Shown one piece after another: positions 1 to 8,130 of a stretch of 33,506 bases of DNA. A program made the translations under genes and the position numbers. Every line of letters begins with the position of its first letter. Positions within the stretch are counted from its first letter, which is position 1. The DNA is from an uncultured Halanaerobiales bacterium (GTDB taxonomy: Bacteria > Bacillota > Halanaerobiia > Halanaerobiales > M55B127). The stretch is taken from contig CAJXKY010000025.1 of assembly GCA_913055675.1 (NCBI GenBank), positions 1-33,506 of the forward strand. The letters run 5' to 3'. A model generated the notes under the pieces. It had not been told where the DNA came from and searched no databases. It worked only from the letters and a program-made list of their open reading frames with translations.

Positions 1-471
1 ACTCCTATCTTGATTTGCAGCACTTTCTATAGCTTCTATAATTTGTTGGTAACCAGTGCATCTACAAAGATTACCTTCAATGGCTGTTTTGATTTCATCT
101 CGATCAGGATTAGGGTTCTCATTTAATAATGCCTTAGCAGACATCAACATTCCTGGAGTACAAAATCCACACTGGACTGCCTGATGATCAATAAAGGCTT
201 CTTGTAGAGGGTCTAATGTTCCATTAGTTTCTAACCCTTCTACTGTTAAAACCTCACTCCCATCTATCTGAAAAGTATACACCATACAGGAGTTGACAGC
301 CTTACCATCTAATATAACAGTACAAGCTCCACATTCTCCAATACTACAACCTTCTTTAACACCTGTTAAATTAAGTCTATCTCTTAGTGTATCAAGTAAT
401 CTTTCATCAGGTTCAACTGTAACTTCATATTTTTTCTGATTAACGGTTAAAGTCACATTTACTTCTTGCAT
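1..471 (-). CDS. xdhC: Xanthine dehydrogenase-type (2Fe-2S) iron-sulfur subunit, 3' end cut by window edge
   Basis: Small electron-transfer subunit of a three-subunit molybdenum hydroxylase; it passes electrons from the Mo site to the FAD subunit. I translated 157 codons without a stop down to base 1. An N-terminal plant-ferredoxin-like domain carries Cys42, Cys47, Cys50 and Cys62 (GCSIGECGAC motif), and a C-terminal helical domain carries Cys101, Cys104, Cys136 and Cys138 (CGFC and CRC motifs). All eight ligands of the two 2Fe-2S clusters are present. Family members are usually about 155-165 residues, so only the last few residues should be missing. The start ATG (469-471) overlaps the stop of the FAD subunit gene by one base (TAATG), a sign of translational coupling. 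Whether the substrate is xanthine or another N-heterocycle cannot be told from this subunit. Confidence 0.93.
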   Translation of the reverse strand, partial: MQEVNVTLTVNQKKYEVTVEPDERLLDTLRDRLNLTGVKEGCSIGECGACTVILDGKAVNSCMVYTFQIDGSEVLTVEGLETNGTLDPLQEAFIDHQAVQCGFCTPGMLMSAKALLNENPNPDRDEIKTAIEGNLCRCTGYQQIIEAIESAANQDRS

Positions 472-1340
472 TACTGCACCTCCTTAATTATTTCCTGTAA
501 GGCTCTTTTTAAAAGATTCCCTACTACAGGCTTTTTATAAGGAGTAGACCATCTCTCGCCTGTGATATCTATCATTTCCTGGCCTGTTTTCTCTTGAATT
601 TTATCATAATCTATTTGATTGATATTTGTATTTTCCAGTTCGCTTTCTATCTCACTGAATCGAATCGCTGTTGGGGTTGCTGATCCAAAAGCAATCCGTA
701 TATCTTTAAATTTATTCTTCTCTATATTAGTTAAAACCGTAAGATTTATCCTAGCAATAGCAACAGCTTGTCTACGTTGAACTTTTTGATAATTATTATA
801 ATAATCAGTTGGCAAATATGGCACTTTTACTGCAGTCAATATTTCATTTTCCTTGCGGCTATTTTGATAAGGACCTGTAATAAATTCACTTAATGGTAAC
901 TCGCGTTTACCATTACTAGAATGTAAAACAACTGCAGCCCCTAGTGCAATCAAGGGAGTTATTAAATCAGCTGCAGGGGAAGAATTATTAATATTGCCTC
1001 CCACGGTCCCTCTGTTTCTAATCTGTGTCGAACCTATTGTTTGAGCAGCCTTCCTCAATATTGGGAGCTTTTCGTTGATTAAAACAGAGTCTATTATTTC
1101 ACTATGAGTGCATAAAGCACCTAATTTAAGATAATCTTCATTATCCTCAATAATTTCTAAACCTTTAACGGAACTTATATCTAATATATAATTGAGGCCC
1201 TTTAATTCTTCACTTTCATTATGAATACTTACCAATAAATCTGTTCCACCTGCAACGATCTTGGCTTCATTTTCTTTATCATCAAGTATATTTACTGCCT
1301 CATCTAAAGTTTGGGCTTTTAAAGCTTCAAATTCTATCAT
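471..1340 (-). CDS. xdhB: Xanthine dehydrogenase-type FAD-binding subunit
   Basis: Medium subunit (289 residues) of the molybdenum hydroxylase, the FAD carrier that hands electrons to NAD+ or another acceptor. The N-terminal half shows the FAD signatures of this family: AGGTDLL near residue 32 and IRNRGTVGGNINNSSPAADL near residues 107-126. The C-terminal part matches the CO dehydrogenase flavoprotein C-terminal domain. Its start overlaps the stop of xdhA by one base (TAATG) and its stop overlaps the start of xdhC in the same way, so the three subunits are coupled. Length is normal for the family. The context (xanthine/uracil permease and yge-type genes next door) favours a purine substrate, but related enzymes act on nicotinate and other heterocycles. 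Confidence 0.93.
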   Translation of the reverse strand: MIEFEALKAQTLDEAVNILDDKENEAKIVAGGTDLLVSIHNESEELKGLNYILDISSVKGLEIIEDNEDYLKLGALCTHSEIIDSVLINEKLPILRKAAQTIGSTQIRNRGTVGGNINNSSPAADLITPLIALGAAVVLHSSNGKRELPLSEFITGPYQNSRKENEILTAVKVPYLPTDYYNNYQKVQRRQAVAIARINLTVLTNIEKNKFKDIRIAFGSATPTAIRFSEIESELENTNINQIDYDKIQEKTGQEMIDITGERWSTPYKKPVVGNLLKRALQEIIKEVQ

Positions 1341-3634
1341 TAATGATCTCCCCCTTTGCTAAGATTCTTGCCTACTATTATTTTTTCTAGATTAAGAGGA
1401 AGTGATCTAATTCTTTTATTAGCTGCATTTGCTACCGCATTTGCAATTGCTGCTGAACCCAATTCTAAGGTAGGTTCACCAATTGATTTCGCCCCATATG
1501 GACCATTAGGATCCGGATTTTCTACAATAATTGGTTCTATATCCGGCATATCTTTAACAGTAGGAATCATATATTCATCAAAGTTGGTGTTTTCTATATA
1601 TCCGTTATTTGTTTTCACTTCTTCCATAACACCGTAACCTAAGCCCATTAATACTCCACCGTAAATTTGTCCTTTTACATTGGCAGGATTTATTGCACGT
1701 CCTACATCATGAGCAGCTGTCATATTTAAGACATCAATTTCACCGGTCGCGGTATCAACTTCAACCTCTGCTACCTGGCAACCATAAACATATGTGAAAT
1801 AAGGATTACCATGTCCGGTTTCTTCGTCCCAAGAAATATCAGGAGAAACATACCATCCGTAAGTAGTTAAATAAACACCTTCCATTGCTGCTTTGGAAGC
1901 CATCTCAGTGATTTTCATTATTTCAACATCTTTTTTACCATATATTGCACCATCTTTTAGAACTATATCTTCTTCTTTTTGATCATATTTATCAGCAATA
2001 TATTCTTTTATCTTATCAATTAAGTTATCGGCAGCTTTTTTAACAGCATTTCCACCGATTAAAGTTGCACGTGATGCAACTGTGGAACCACTATCTGGAG
2101 AAATTAAAGTGTCAACTTCCATGAAGTTTACTTGAGAAGTATCTAAACCTAATTCCTCTGCTGCCATCTGACAATAAACGGTTTTTAAACCCTGACCATT
2201 TTCTGCTAGGCCACTATAGAGAGTAACACTACCATCTTTTTTAAGTGAGAGGATTATTCCAGCTGCATCAATTGCTTCAGCACCTAAACTACATCCTCTA
2301 AAACTGATGGATAGTCCAATCCCTCGTTTTTTACTCCCAGACTGTTCTTTTTGATATTCTTTATACTTTTCTATAAAGTTACTCTTATCTACTGCCTTAG
2401 TTAAAACTTCTTCTAAACTAACTTCATGGTTATCAAGTTTTTGTCCACTGGCAGTTACTGAATTATTATGATAGATATTTTTAAGTCTTAATTCTACAGG
2501 ATCCATATCCAGTTCTTCAGCTAATTCATCCATTAATGATTCCTGAGCAAATATTATAGGTGGTGAACCATATCCACGCATTGCTCCGGTATATACATTG
2601 TTTGTATAGTAACCATAAGTATCTGTCTTGACATTTTCTACTTCATAAGGACCAGTAGCTTGAACAACAGATCTCCAGGTTACAAATGGGGTCTGGCATG
2701 CATAAGCTCCACTATCTGCTACTGCTTCTATTTCCATTGCTTGGATCTTACCATCTTCAGTAGCACCGATTCTATACTTCATATTATAAGGATGCCTTTT
2801 ATAACTTTCTTTTATGGATTCATCCCTTGTATTAACTAATTTAATAGGACGTTCTGTTTTTAGAGCCAATACAGAAGCACGAGCTGATAATGAGGAAACT
2901 ACTTCATCTTTACCACCAAAAGCACCACCCATATGATTCTGAACTACTCTAACCTTATTTAAATCTTCCTGTAAAACTGTTGCAACAGCATTTTGAGTAG
3001 CAAACGGATTCTGAACTGAACCATAAACAGTAACCGTTGAATTTTCTTGATAAGGTACTGCTATTACTGCTTCCGGTTCTATATATGCTTGTTCAATAAA
3101 GGGAGTATCATATTCCCTTTCAATGATTACATCTGAATTTTCAAAACCATTTTTAATATCACCTTTTCTTAAAGGGTGATGTATAACTTCATTATCTTCT
3201 AACTCTTCATGAACTAATTTTGAATCTTCTTCTCTTGATTTTAGCGGATTATATATTCCTTCTAATTCTTCGTATTCAACCTCTATCTTCTCTACAGCCT
3301 TTTTTGCTTGTTTAGCAGTCTCTGCTGCAACTACAGCTATTCCATCTCCAATATATAGAGCTTTTTCTTTAGCTAAAACCTGTTGATTTTCTATGATAAC
3401 CCCAAATTCATTATTGGGAATATCCTCAGCTGTAATAATAGCTTTGACTCCCGGCTGTTTTTCAGCTTTACTTGTATCAATATTCTTTATCTTTGCATAA
3501 GGATATTCAGTATATAAAACTTTTGCATACAGCATATCCTGGAATTTCATGTCAGCACCATATTTGGCCTTACCGGTTACTTTTTCATAAACATCTACTC
3601 TTTTTTCTGATTTATTGACATGCTTAAAATCCAT
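1340..3634 (-). CDS. xdhA: Xanthine dehydrogenase-type molybdopterin-binding catalytic subunit
   Basis: Large catalytic subunit (764 residues) that binds the molybdopterin cofactor and hydroxylates a heterocyclic substrate. Visible features: an N-terminal aldehyde oxidase/xanthine dehydrogenase a/b hammerhead domain (about residues 10-130, VTGKAKYGADM), the MoCo motif GGAFGGKDE in the first third, GAMRGYGSPP in the middle, and near the C terminus YGAKSIGEP, whose Glu is the expected catalytic base. The CO dehydrogenase active-site signature (AYxCSFR) is absent, so this is a hydroxylase rather than a CO dehydrogenase. ATG is preceded by GGAGGTG at good spacing. It is the first gene of xdhA-xdhB-xdhC and has its own promoter just upstream. 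Substrate is inferred from neighbours only. Confidence 0.93.
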   Translation of the reverse strand: MDFKHVNKSEKRVDVYEKVTGKAKYGADMKFQDMLYAKVLYTEYPYAKIKNIDTSKAEKQPGVKAIITAEDIPNNEFGVIIENQQVLAKEKALYIGDGIAVVAAETAKQAKKAVEKIEVEYEELEGIYNPLKSREEDSKLVHEELEDNEVIHHPLRKGDIKNGFENSDVIIEREYDTPFIEQAYIEPEAVIAVPYQENSTVTVYGSVQNPFATQNAVATVLQEDLNKVRVVQNHMGGAFGGKDEVVSSLSARASVLALKTERPIKLVNTRDESIKESYKRHPYNMKYRIGATEDGKIQAMEIEAVADSGAYACQTPFVTWRSVVQATGPYEVENVKTDTYGYYTNNVYTGAMRGYGSPPIIFAQESLMDELAEELDMDPVELRLKNIYHNNSVTASGQKLDNHEVSLEEVLTKAVDKSNFIEKYKEYQKEQSGSKKRGIGLSISFRGCSLGAEAIDAAGIILSLKKDGSVTLYSGLAENGQGLKTVYCQMAAEELGLDTSQVNFMEVDTLISPDSGSTVASRATLIGGNAVKKAADNLIDKIKEYIADKYDQKEEDIVLKDGAIYGKKDVEIMKITEMASKAAMEGVYLTTYGWYVSPDISWDEETGHGNPYFTYVYGCQVAEVEVDTATGEIDVLNMTAAHDVGRAINPANVKGQIYGGVLMGLGYGVMEEVKTNNGYIENTNFDEYMIPTVKDMPDIEPIIVENPDPNGPYGAKSIGEPTLELGSAAIANAVANAANKRIRSLPLNLEKIIVGKNLSKGGDH

Positions 3635-3742
3635 TAAAACACCTCCACTTTTTTAATGTTGAATATAACTTTCTTATTTCCTTTTTAAAAAATAATTTTA
3701 ATTTTTAGTCATCTCACAAGTTTAATCAGATATCATGTATTT

Positions 3743-3751
3743 ATTATATCA
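3743..3751 (-). promoter_or_regulatory. Extended -10 promoter for xdhABC
   Basis: On the minus strand the 153-base gap between the permease and xdhA contains TGATATAAT, a perfect extended -10 element, about 110 bases before the xdhA start. No good -35 hexamer sits at the right distance, which is typical of extended -10 promoters. This suggests the hydroxylase is transcribed separately from the permease, although readthrough is possible because I see no terminator in the gap. Confidence 0.5.
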
Positions 3752-3787
3752 TATTGGATTAAATATTTTAATATTTCTTAAAATACA

Positions 3788-5155
3788 TTAACACTTAATA
3801 GGTTTTTCTTTTCTAGGTAAAAGTAAATTAAGTAAGATAGCACTTATTGCACCAACGGTAATACCAGATGATAAAACTGTAGAAAGTATATTAGGCAATT
3901 TAGACACTATATCTGGCCTAAAGGTCACTCCTAAACCAACACTTAAAGCTATTGAAAGAATAAAAATCTTACGATCTGTCAAACCACCTCTAACAATTAT
4001 TTTCATTCCAGAAGTAGCTACCATTCCAAATAAGGCTATAGTTGCACCTCCCAGAACGGGTTTAGGCATTACACTAATAAGAGCACCAATTTTTGGTAAA
4101 AGACCTAAAATAACAAGAATACCTGCAACTGCATAACCAACAACCCTACTACCTACCTTTGTCATTTGAATAACACCAACATTTTGACTGAAAGTTGTAT
4201 TAGGCATAGAATTAAAGATTGCCGCTATAGCAGAACCAATACCATCAGCAAGAATACCACCACTAATTCTCTCTCGATAAAGATCTCCTTCAACTGGTTC
4301 TCCCGAAACTTCGGAAATTGCAGTTAAATCACCAATTGACTCAATTGAAGTAATCACATAGGCAATAATCCATGGTAATAAATGTGAAATTCTAAATGAC
4401 ATACCAAATTTAAAGGGCACTGGTACAGTAAACCAACCGGCATCAGCAACAGGTTGAAAATCAACTATACCTAAAGGTATTGAGACTATGTATCCTGCTA
4501 TTAAACCAATAGCCACTGCACCTACCTTAATTAAACCTTTTCCAAATCTATTTGCAATTACTATTGTTACTAAAACAAAAGTCCCTAATAAAATATTTTG
4601 AACACTTCCAAAGTTTTCAGCACCTACTCCACCACCAAAATCTGTGATACCTACTTCCATTAAACCTAAACCGATAAGCATGACCACAACACCTGTTACC
4701 ACAGGAGGGAATAATTTTTTGGTTTGTTTAATAAATCTACTTATTATCATTTCAACAGGAGAAGCTGCTAAAGCCATCCCTAAAACAAGAGCTAGTCCTC
4801 CTGTATTAACAGCTGAAATAGCCATTGGTACAAAAGTAAAACTTGTTCCATGTACTCCTAATAAGCCAGACCCAACCGGGCCAAATTTATGGCATTGAAT
4901 ATAAGAAGCTATCCCTGAAACAATAAGAGCCATATTAACAAAAAATGCTGATTCAGCTGTATTAAGCCCAGCTGCGCCTGCAATAATTAAAGGTGGTGTA
5001 ATTATACCTACAAACATAGCTAACATGTGTTGAAAGCCTAAAAGAATGGTTTCACCCGCAGGTGGTTTATCCTCTAATTCATAGTAAGTTTCCTCTTCAA
5101 CTACCGTCTCATAATCATGATCTTCTACTTTTTGCTTATCCATTTTTTTACTCAT
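3788..5155 (-). CDS. NCS2 family xanthine/uracil permease
   Basis: Inner-membrane nucleobase:cation symporter (455 residues) with about 14 hydrophobic segments after a charged 30-residue cytoplasmic N terminus. The NCS2 signature is clear: SQNVGVIQMTKVGSR in the second half, with the QN-G motif that contacts substrate. Family members import uracil, xanthine, uric acid or related bases; the motif does not settle which. Its place between a xanthine dehydrogenase-type operon and yge-type genes favours xanthine or urate (inference). SD GGGAG precedes the ATG. A long leader with a terminator hairpin lies between the previous gene and this one, so expression may be attenuated. Confidence 0.9.
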   Translation of the reverse strand: MSKKMDKQKVEDHDYETVVEEETYYELEDKPPAGETILLGFQHMLAMFVGIITPPLIIAGAAGLNTAESAFFVNMALIVSGIASYIQCHKFGPVGSGLLGVHGTSFTFVPMAISAVNTGGLALVLGMALAASPVEMIISRFIKQTKKLFPPVVTGVVVMLIGLGLMEVGITDFGGGVGAENFGSVQNILLGTFVLVTIVIANRFGKGLIKVGAVAIGLIAGYIVSIPLGIVDFQPVADAGWFTVPVPFKFGMSFRISHLLPWIIAYVITSIESIGDLTAISEVSGEPVEGDLYRERISGGILADGIGSAIAAIFNSMPNTTFSQNVGVIQMTKVGSRVVGYAVAGILVILGLLPKIGALISVMPKPVLGGATIALFGMVATSGMKIIVRGGLTDRKIFILSIALSVGLGVTFRPDIVSKLPNILSTVLSSGITVGAISAILLNLLLPRKEKPIKC

Positions 5156-5197
5156 ATCAATTCTCCCTTTTTAAAATTTTCAAAATATTTTATAGGG

Positions 5198-5221
5198 ATA
5201 AAAACGGAGACTTTATCTCCG
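5198..5221 (-). terminator. Rho-independent terminator or attenuator ahead of the permease gene
   Basis: Minus strand: CGGAGA-TAAAG-TCTCCG followed by five T. It lies about 80 bases after the stop of the ygeW-like gene and about 40 bases before the permease start. It could simply end the upstream operon, but no convincing promoter fits between it and the permease, so it may instead be an attenuator in the permease leader. Confidence 0.7.
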
Positions 5222-5294
5222 CTTTTATATATAAGTACCAATAAAATAGGCTAATTTAAGTTATACAACTAATGACTTTTTAAAAAGGTAACTA

Positions 5295-5323
5295 ATTATA
5301 TATTATTTACCTCCCATAGTTAA
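5295..5323 (-). promoter_or_regulatory. Candidate promoter for the permease, overlapping the 3' end of ygeW
   Basis: Minus strand TTAACT-N17-TATAAT, with the -35 inside the last codons of the carbamoyltransferase gene and the -10 just after its stop. Transcripts from it would carry a leader of about 130 bases that includes a small AT hairpin and then the terminator-like hairpin at 5198-5221. The -35 matches consensus at only four of six bases. Confidence 0.35.
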
Positions 5324-6286
5324 TGTCATAACAGCTTTCGCGGTGTGTAATCTATTTTCTGCCTCATCATAAACTATAGAATGAGGACCGTCAATTACAG
5401 AATCTTCTACTTCATTACCTCTGTCAGCAGGAAGAGCATGCATATACATGACATCATCATCTGCCATTTCCATCATCTCTTCTGTACATTTCCAATTTTT
5501 ATATGAATCCTTATTTTTCTCAATTGCTTCTTCACTTAAATCAGTAGCCCAACTACCCCAGTTTTTAGGTATAACAACATCTGCATCTTTATAAGCAACT
5601 TCCATATCGTGCGTTATTTTAAATGAACCACCATGTTTTTCGGCATTTTCTCTTGCCTCTTCAATTACCCAATCAGGAAGATCATAACCTTCTGGATATG
5701 CTAAAGTTACATCCATACCATATCTTGGAAATAGAAGTGATTGAGTTACGGGGACTGAAATAGGCTTTTTATGACTTGTTGCATAAGCCCAAATAATTGA
5801 GACCTGTAAATTTCTAGTCTGTTCTCTTTTTTCCTGGATAGTCATTAAATCTGCTATTCCCTGCATTGGATGGTAAAGATCATCCTGTAGGCTTAATACT
5901 GGAACGGTAGAATGTTCAGCTAAGCTACTTAAATAATCATTACCAATTCCCCAGTCACAGTTACGACAAGCTAACATATGTCCATACCTTGATAAAATGA
6001 TACCAGTATCTTTAGCAACTTCACCATGAGATACTTGCATTGTAGAAGTATCTAAGAAATTAGCATGTCCTCCTAATTGAGCTAAACCAGCTTCCATAGA
6101 GTTTCTTGTTCTAGTTGACTGCTCAAAAAACATCAACATACCTGTCTTATTATTTAAATATGGGGTATCAATACCCATAGCAAATTTTTTCTTTAAATCA
6201 AACGAAACTTCTAATAAGGTATCCACTTCTTCTTTTGACCAATCTTGTAATGTAATGAAATCTTTTCCTTTAAAAATAGTTTGCAT
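5303..6286 (-). CDS. ygeW: Knotted carbamoyltransferase, YgeW family
   Basis: Member of the aspartate/ornithine carbamoyltransferase superfamily (327 residues). The carbamoyl-phosphate loop S57-T58-R59-T60 sits in FFEQSTRTR, and the second phosphate site is H139-P140-M141-Q142. The segment around residues 166-203 (WAYATSHKKP, GMDVTLAYPEGYDL) closely resembles remembered E. coli YgeW and supports the knotted subgroup. The substrate motif reads H283-A284-L285-P286 where ornithine enzymes and YgeW have HCLP, and the protein is about 70 residues shorter than E. coli YgeW. Both differences suggest a distinct substrate or subfamily. In yge-type clusters this enzyme is thought to act on ureido intermediates of purine breakdown, possibly releasing carbamoyl phosphate; that role is inferred here. 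Strong SD (AAGGAGGA). Lies 19 bases after the M20 hydrolase gene. Confidence 0.82.
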   Translation of the reverse strand: MQTIFKGKDFITLQDWSKEEVDTLLEVSFDLKKKFAMGIDTPYLNNKTGMLMFFEQSTRTRNSMEAGLAQLGGHANFLDTSTMQVSHGEVAKDTGIILSRYGHMLACRNCDWGIGNDYLSSLAEHSTVPVLSLQDDLYHPMQGIADLMTIQEKREQTRNLQVSIIWAYATSHKKPISVPVTQSLLFPRYGMDVTLAYPEGYDLPDWVIEEARENAEKHGGSFKITHDMEVAYKDADVVIPKNWGSWATDLSEEAIEKNKDSYKNWKCTEEMMEMADDDVMYMHALPADRGNEVEDSVIDGPHSIVYDEAENRLHTAKAVMTLTMGGK

Positions 6287-6305
6287 TTTATCTTCCTCCT
6301 TGAGT

Positions 6306-7547
6306 TTATTCTACAATATTTTTGGTTTTTTCAGGCATTTTATCAGCATATTTGTTTACATAAGTTGTTGGAATCGATGCGTAAAAAGCTGCTGCTTTAA
6401 CTAGCTCATCCTTCCAAGTTTTTTCATTAGGAGCATGTGCCTGGTCCTCATGACCAGGTCCAAAACCTATACAAGGTATTCCGTGCCTTCCCATTATTGA
6501 CACACCATTTGTGGAAAATGTCCATTTATCAACAAGTGGTTCTTCTTTAAAAAGTTCTTGATAAGAATCTACTAAGGAATTACAAAGTGGGTGGTCTTCT
6601 TCAATCACCCAAGTTGGAAAGTATGATTCAATAGGATACGTAAATCCTGTATAAGAAGGTCTTTCATATTCATACATCTCAACTTCTGCTTCTGCTTCTT
6701 TAACCGAAGGCAGATTTCTAATCTGCTGTAAAGCAAATTCCCAGGTTTCCCCAGCAGTAAGTCTTCGGTCTATAGAAATAGAACAACCATCAGCAACAGC
6801 ACATCTGGAAGGTGAGCTAAAGAATATTTCAGAAACAGCTAAAGTACCTTTCCCTAAAAATTCGTCATATTTTAAGTTTTCATTAAGAGCTTTCAGTTCA
6901 TTAATTATAGGAGCCATCTTATAAATCGCATTATCTCCTCTTTTGGGAGCAGAACCATGACAACTAACTCCATGAGTAGTTACCTTAATTTCCATTCTTC
7001 CACGATGTCCTCTATAAATATTACAAGACGAAGGTTCTGTAATCACAACAAATTCAGGTCTTATCTCTTCTTCCTCAATCATATAATGCCAACAGAGTCC
7101 ATCACAATCCTCTTCCTGTACGGTTCCGGTGATTAACAAGGTGTAATCATCTTCTAATCCAAGATCTTTTATTATCTTTCCAGCATAGACCATAGAAGCC
7201 ATTCCGCCTTCTTGGTCACTAGCACCTCTTCCAATTATAATTTCATCATCTTCATAGCCTTCATAAGGATCATAATCCCAAAGACTTTCATCTCCTACCC
7301 CAACCGTGTCTATATGAGCATCCATTGCTATTAAATGTTCTCCATGTCCTATGTATCCTAAAACATTACCCATCTCATCAATCTCGACTTTATCAAAACC
7401 AACTTTTTCCATTTCTTCTTTAATTCTTAAAATAACATCTTTTTCTTCACAGCTTTCACTGGGAAGAGCAATCATATCTCTTAAGAACTTAGAAATATCC
7501 GGTCGATATTTTTCAGCATGTTCCAGTATTTTCGAAAAATCCTTCAT
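6306..7547 (-). CDS. ygeY: YgeY-type M20 family metallohydrolase
   Basis: Zinc-dependent amidohydrolase/peptidase of the M20 family (413 residues). The expected metal and catalytic residues are visible: H78 and D80 in AHID, D111 in GASDQEGG, E145-E146 in QEED, E171 in ITEP and H371 in DQAHAPNE. A lid/dimerisation domain lies at about residues 185-300. The fit to the YgeY family (often linked to selenium-dependent molybdenum hydroxylases and purine breakdown) rests on the motifs and on its pairing with a YgeW-type carbamoyltransferase. Expected to cleave an N-carbamoyl or N-acyl amino acid in the cytosol; the exact substrate is not determined. SD GGAGGT, and 29 bases separate it from the regulator gene upstream. 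Confidence 0.8.
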   Translation of the reverse strand: MKDFSKILEHAEKYRPDISKFLRDMIALPSESCEEKDVILRIKEEMEKVGFDKVEIDEMGNVLGYIGHGEHLIAMDAHIDTVGVGDESLWDYDPYEGYEDDEIIIGRGASDQEGGMASMVYAGKIIKDLGLEDDYTLLITGTVQEEDCDGLCWHYMIEEEEIRPEFVVITEPSSCNIYRGHRGRMEIKVTTHGVSCHGSAPKRGDNAIYKMAPIINELKALNENLKYDEFLGKGTLAVSEIFFSSPSRCAVADGCSISIDRRLTAGETWEFALQQIRNLPSVKEAEAEVEMYEYERPSYTGFTYPIESYFPTWVIEEDHPLCNSLVDSYQELFKEEPLVDKWTFSTNGVSIMGRHGIPCIGFGPGHEDQAHAPNEKTWKDELVKAAAFYASIPTTYVNKYADKMPEKTKNIVE

Positions 7548-7576
7548 TCTTTACTACCTCCATTAATTAAAAATTA

Positions 7577-8128
7577 TTAAAAGTTCGGTGGTGTAATTGC
7601 AGAAATAAATATAAGTTCATCTTCCCCCACACTGGTTATTTTATGGGGTAGGCTTGCATTATAATATATGCTATCACCTTTATCTAGTTCATATTTTTCA
7701 CTTCCGATCACAATCTCCATTTTACCCTGAATGACAATACTAACTTCCTCACCATTATGGGCTAATGGTTTATCTAAAGTACTAGCCCCTGGTTCCAACT
7801 TTGCTTCTATCATTTCTATCTCATGTTCTAAGTCAGGGGATATCAATTCAAAAGTTAAATTAGAGCCTGGAAATCTTAAGACTTTCCTGTCTTCTTTTCT
7901 TACTACAGCATTATGTTTTTGATCTTCAACTAAAAAGTAAAATATTGGCACATTGAGAGCCTTTGATATTTCTCTTAACGCTGTAATAGAGGGCTCGGCT
8001 AATCCTCTTTCAACCTGGCTTAAATAACTTGATGTTTTACCAATTTTTTTTGCCAGGGAAGAAAGGCTTAAATCCTGGGTTTTTCTAATGTTTCTTATTT
8101 TTTTACCCATTTCCATATTAGCTGTCAT
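7577..8128 (-). CDS. XRE family transcriptional regulator with C-terminal cupin domain
   Basis: 183-residue regulator with an N-terminal lambda-repressor-like helix-turn-helix (about residues 6-62; SLAKKIGKTSSYLSQVERG is the recognition region) and a C-terminal cupin sensor domain (about residues 105-180, with GEEVSIVIQGKMEIVIG and a histidine in LPHKI). Proteins of this build sense small molecules such as amino acids or polyamines and often control their own operon. The gene is embedded inside the operon, two bases after the PLP enzyme gene and 29 bases before ygeY, so it is the natural candidate regulator of the whole block. Start supported by GGGGGT nine bases upstream. Confidence 0.88.
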   Translation of the reverse strand: MTANMEMGKKIRNIRKTQDLSLSSLAKKIGKTSSYLSQVERGLAEPSITALREISKALNVPIFYFLVEDQKHNAVVRKEDRKVLRFPGSNLTFELISPDLEHEIEMIEAKLEPGASTLDKPLAHNGEEVSIVIQGKMEIVIGSEKYELDKGDSIYYNASLPHKITSVGEDELIFISAITPPNF

Positions 8129-8130
8129 CT

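Noticed and set aside
1356..1637. Open frame on the plus strand across the 3' end of xdhA
   Set aside because: It lies wholly inside the catalytic subunit gene on the opposite strand and has no SD or family features.
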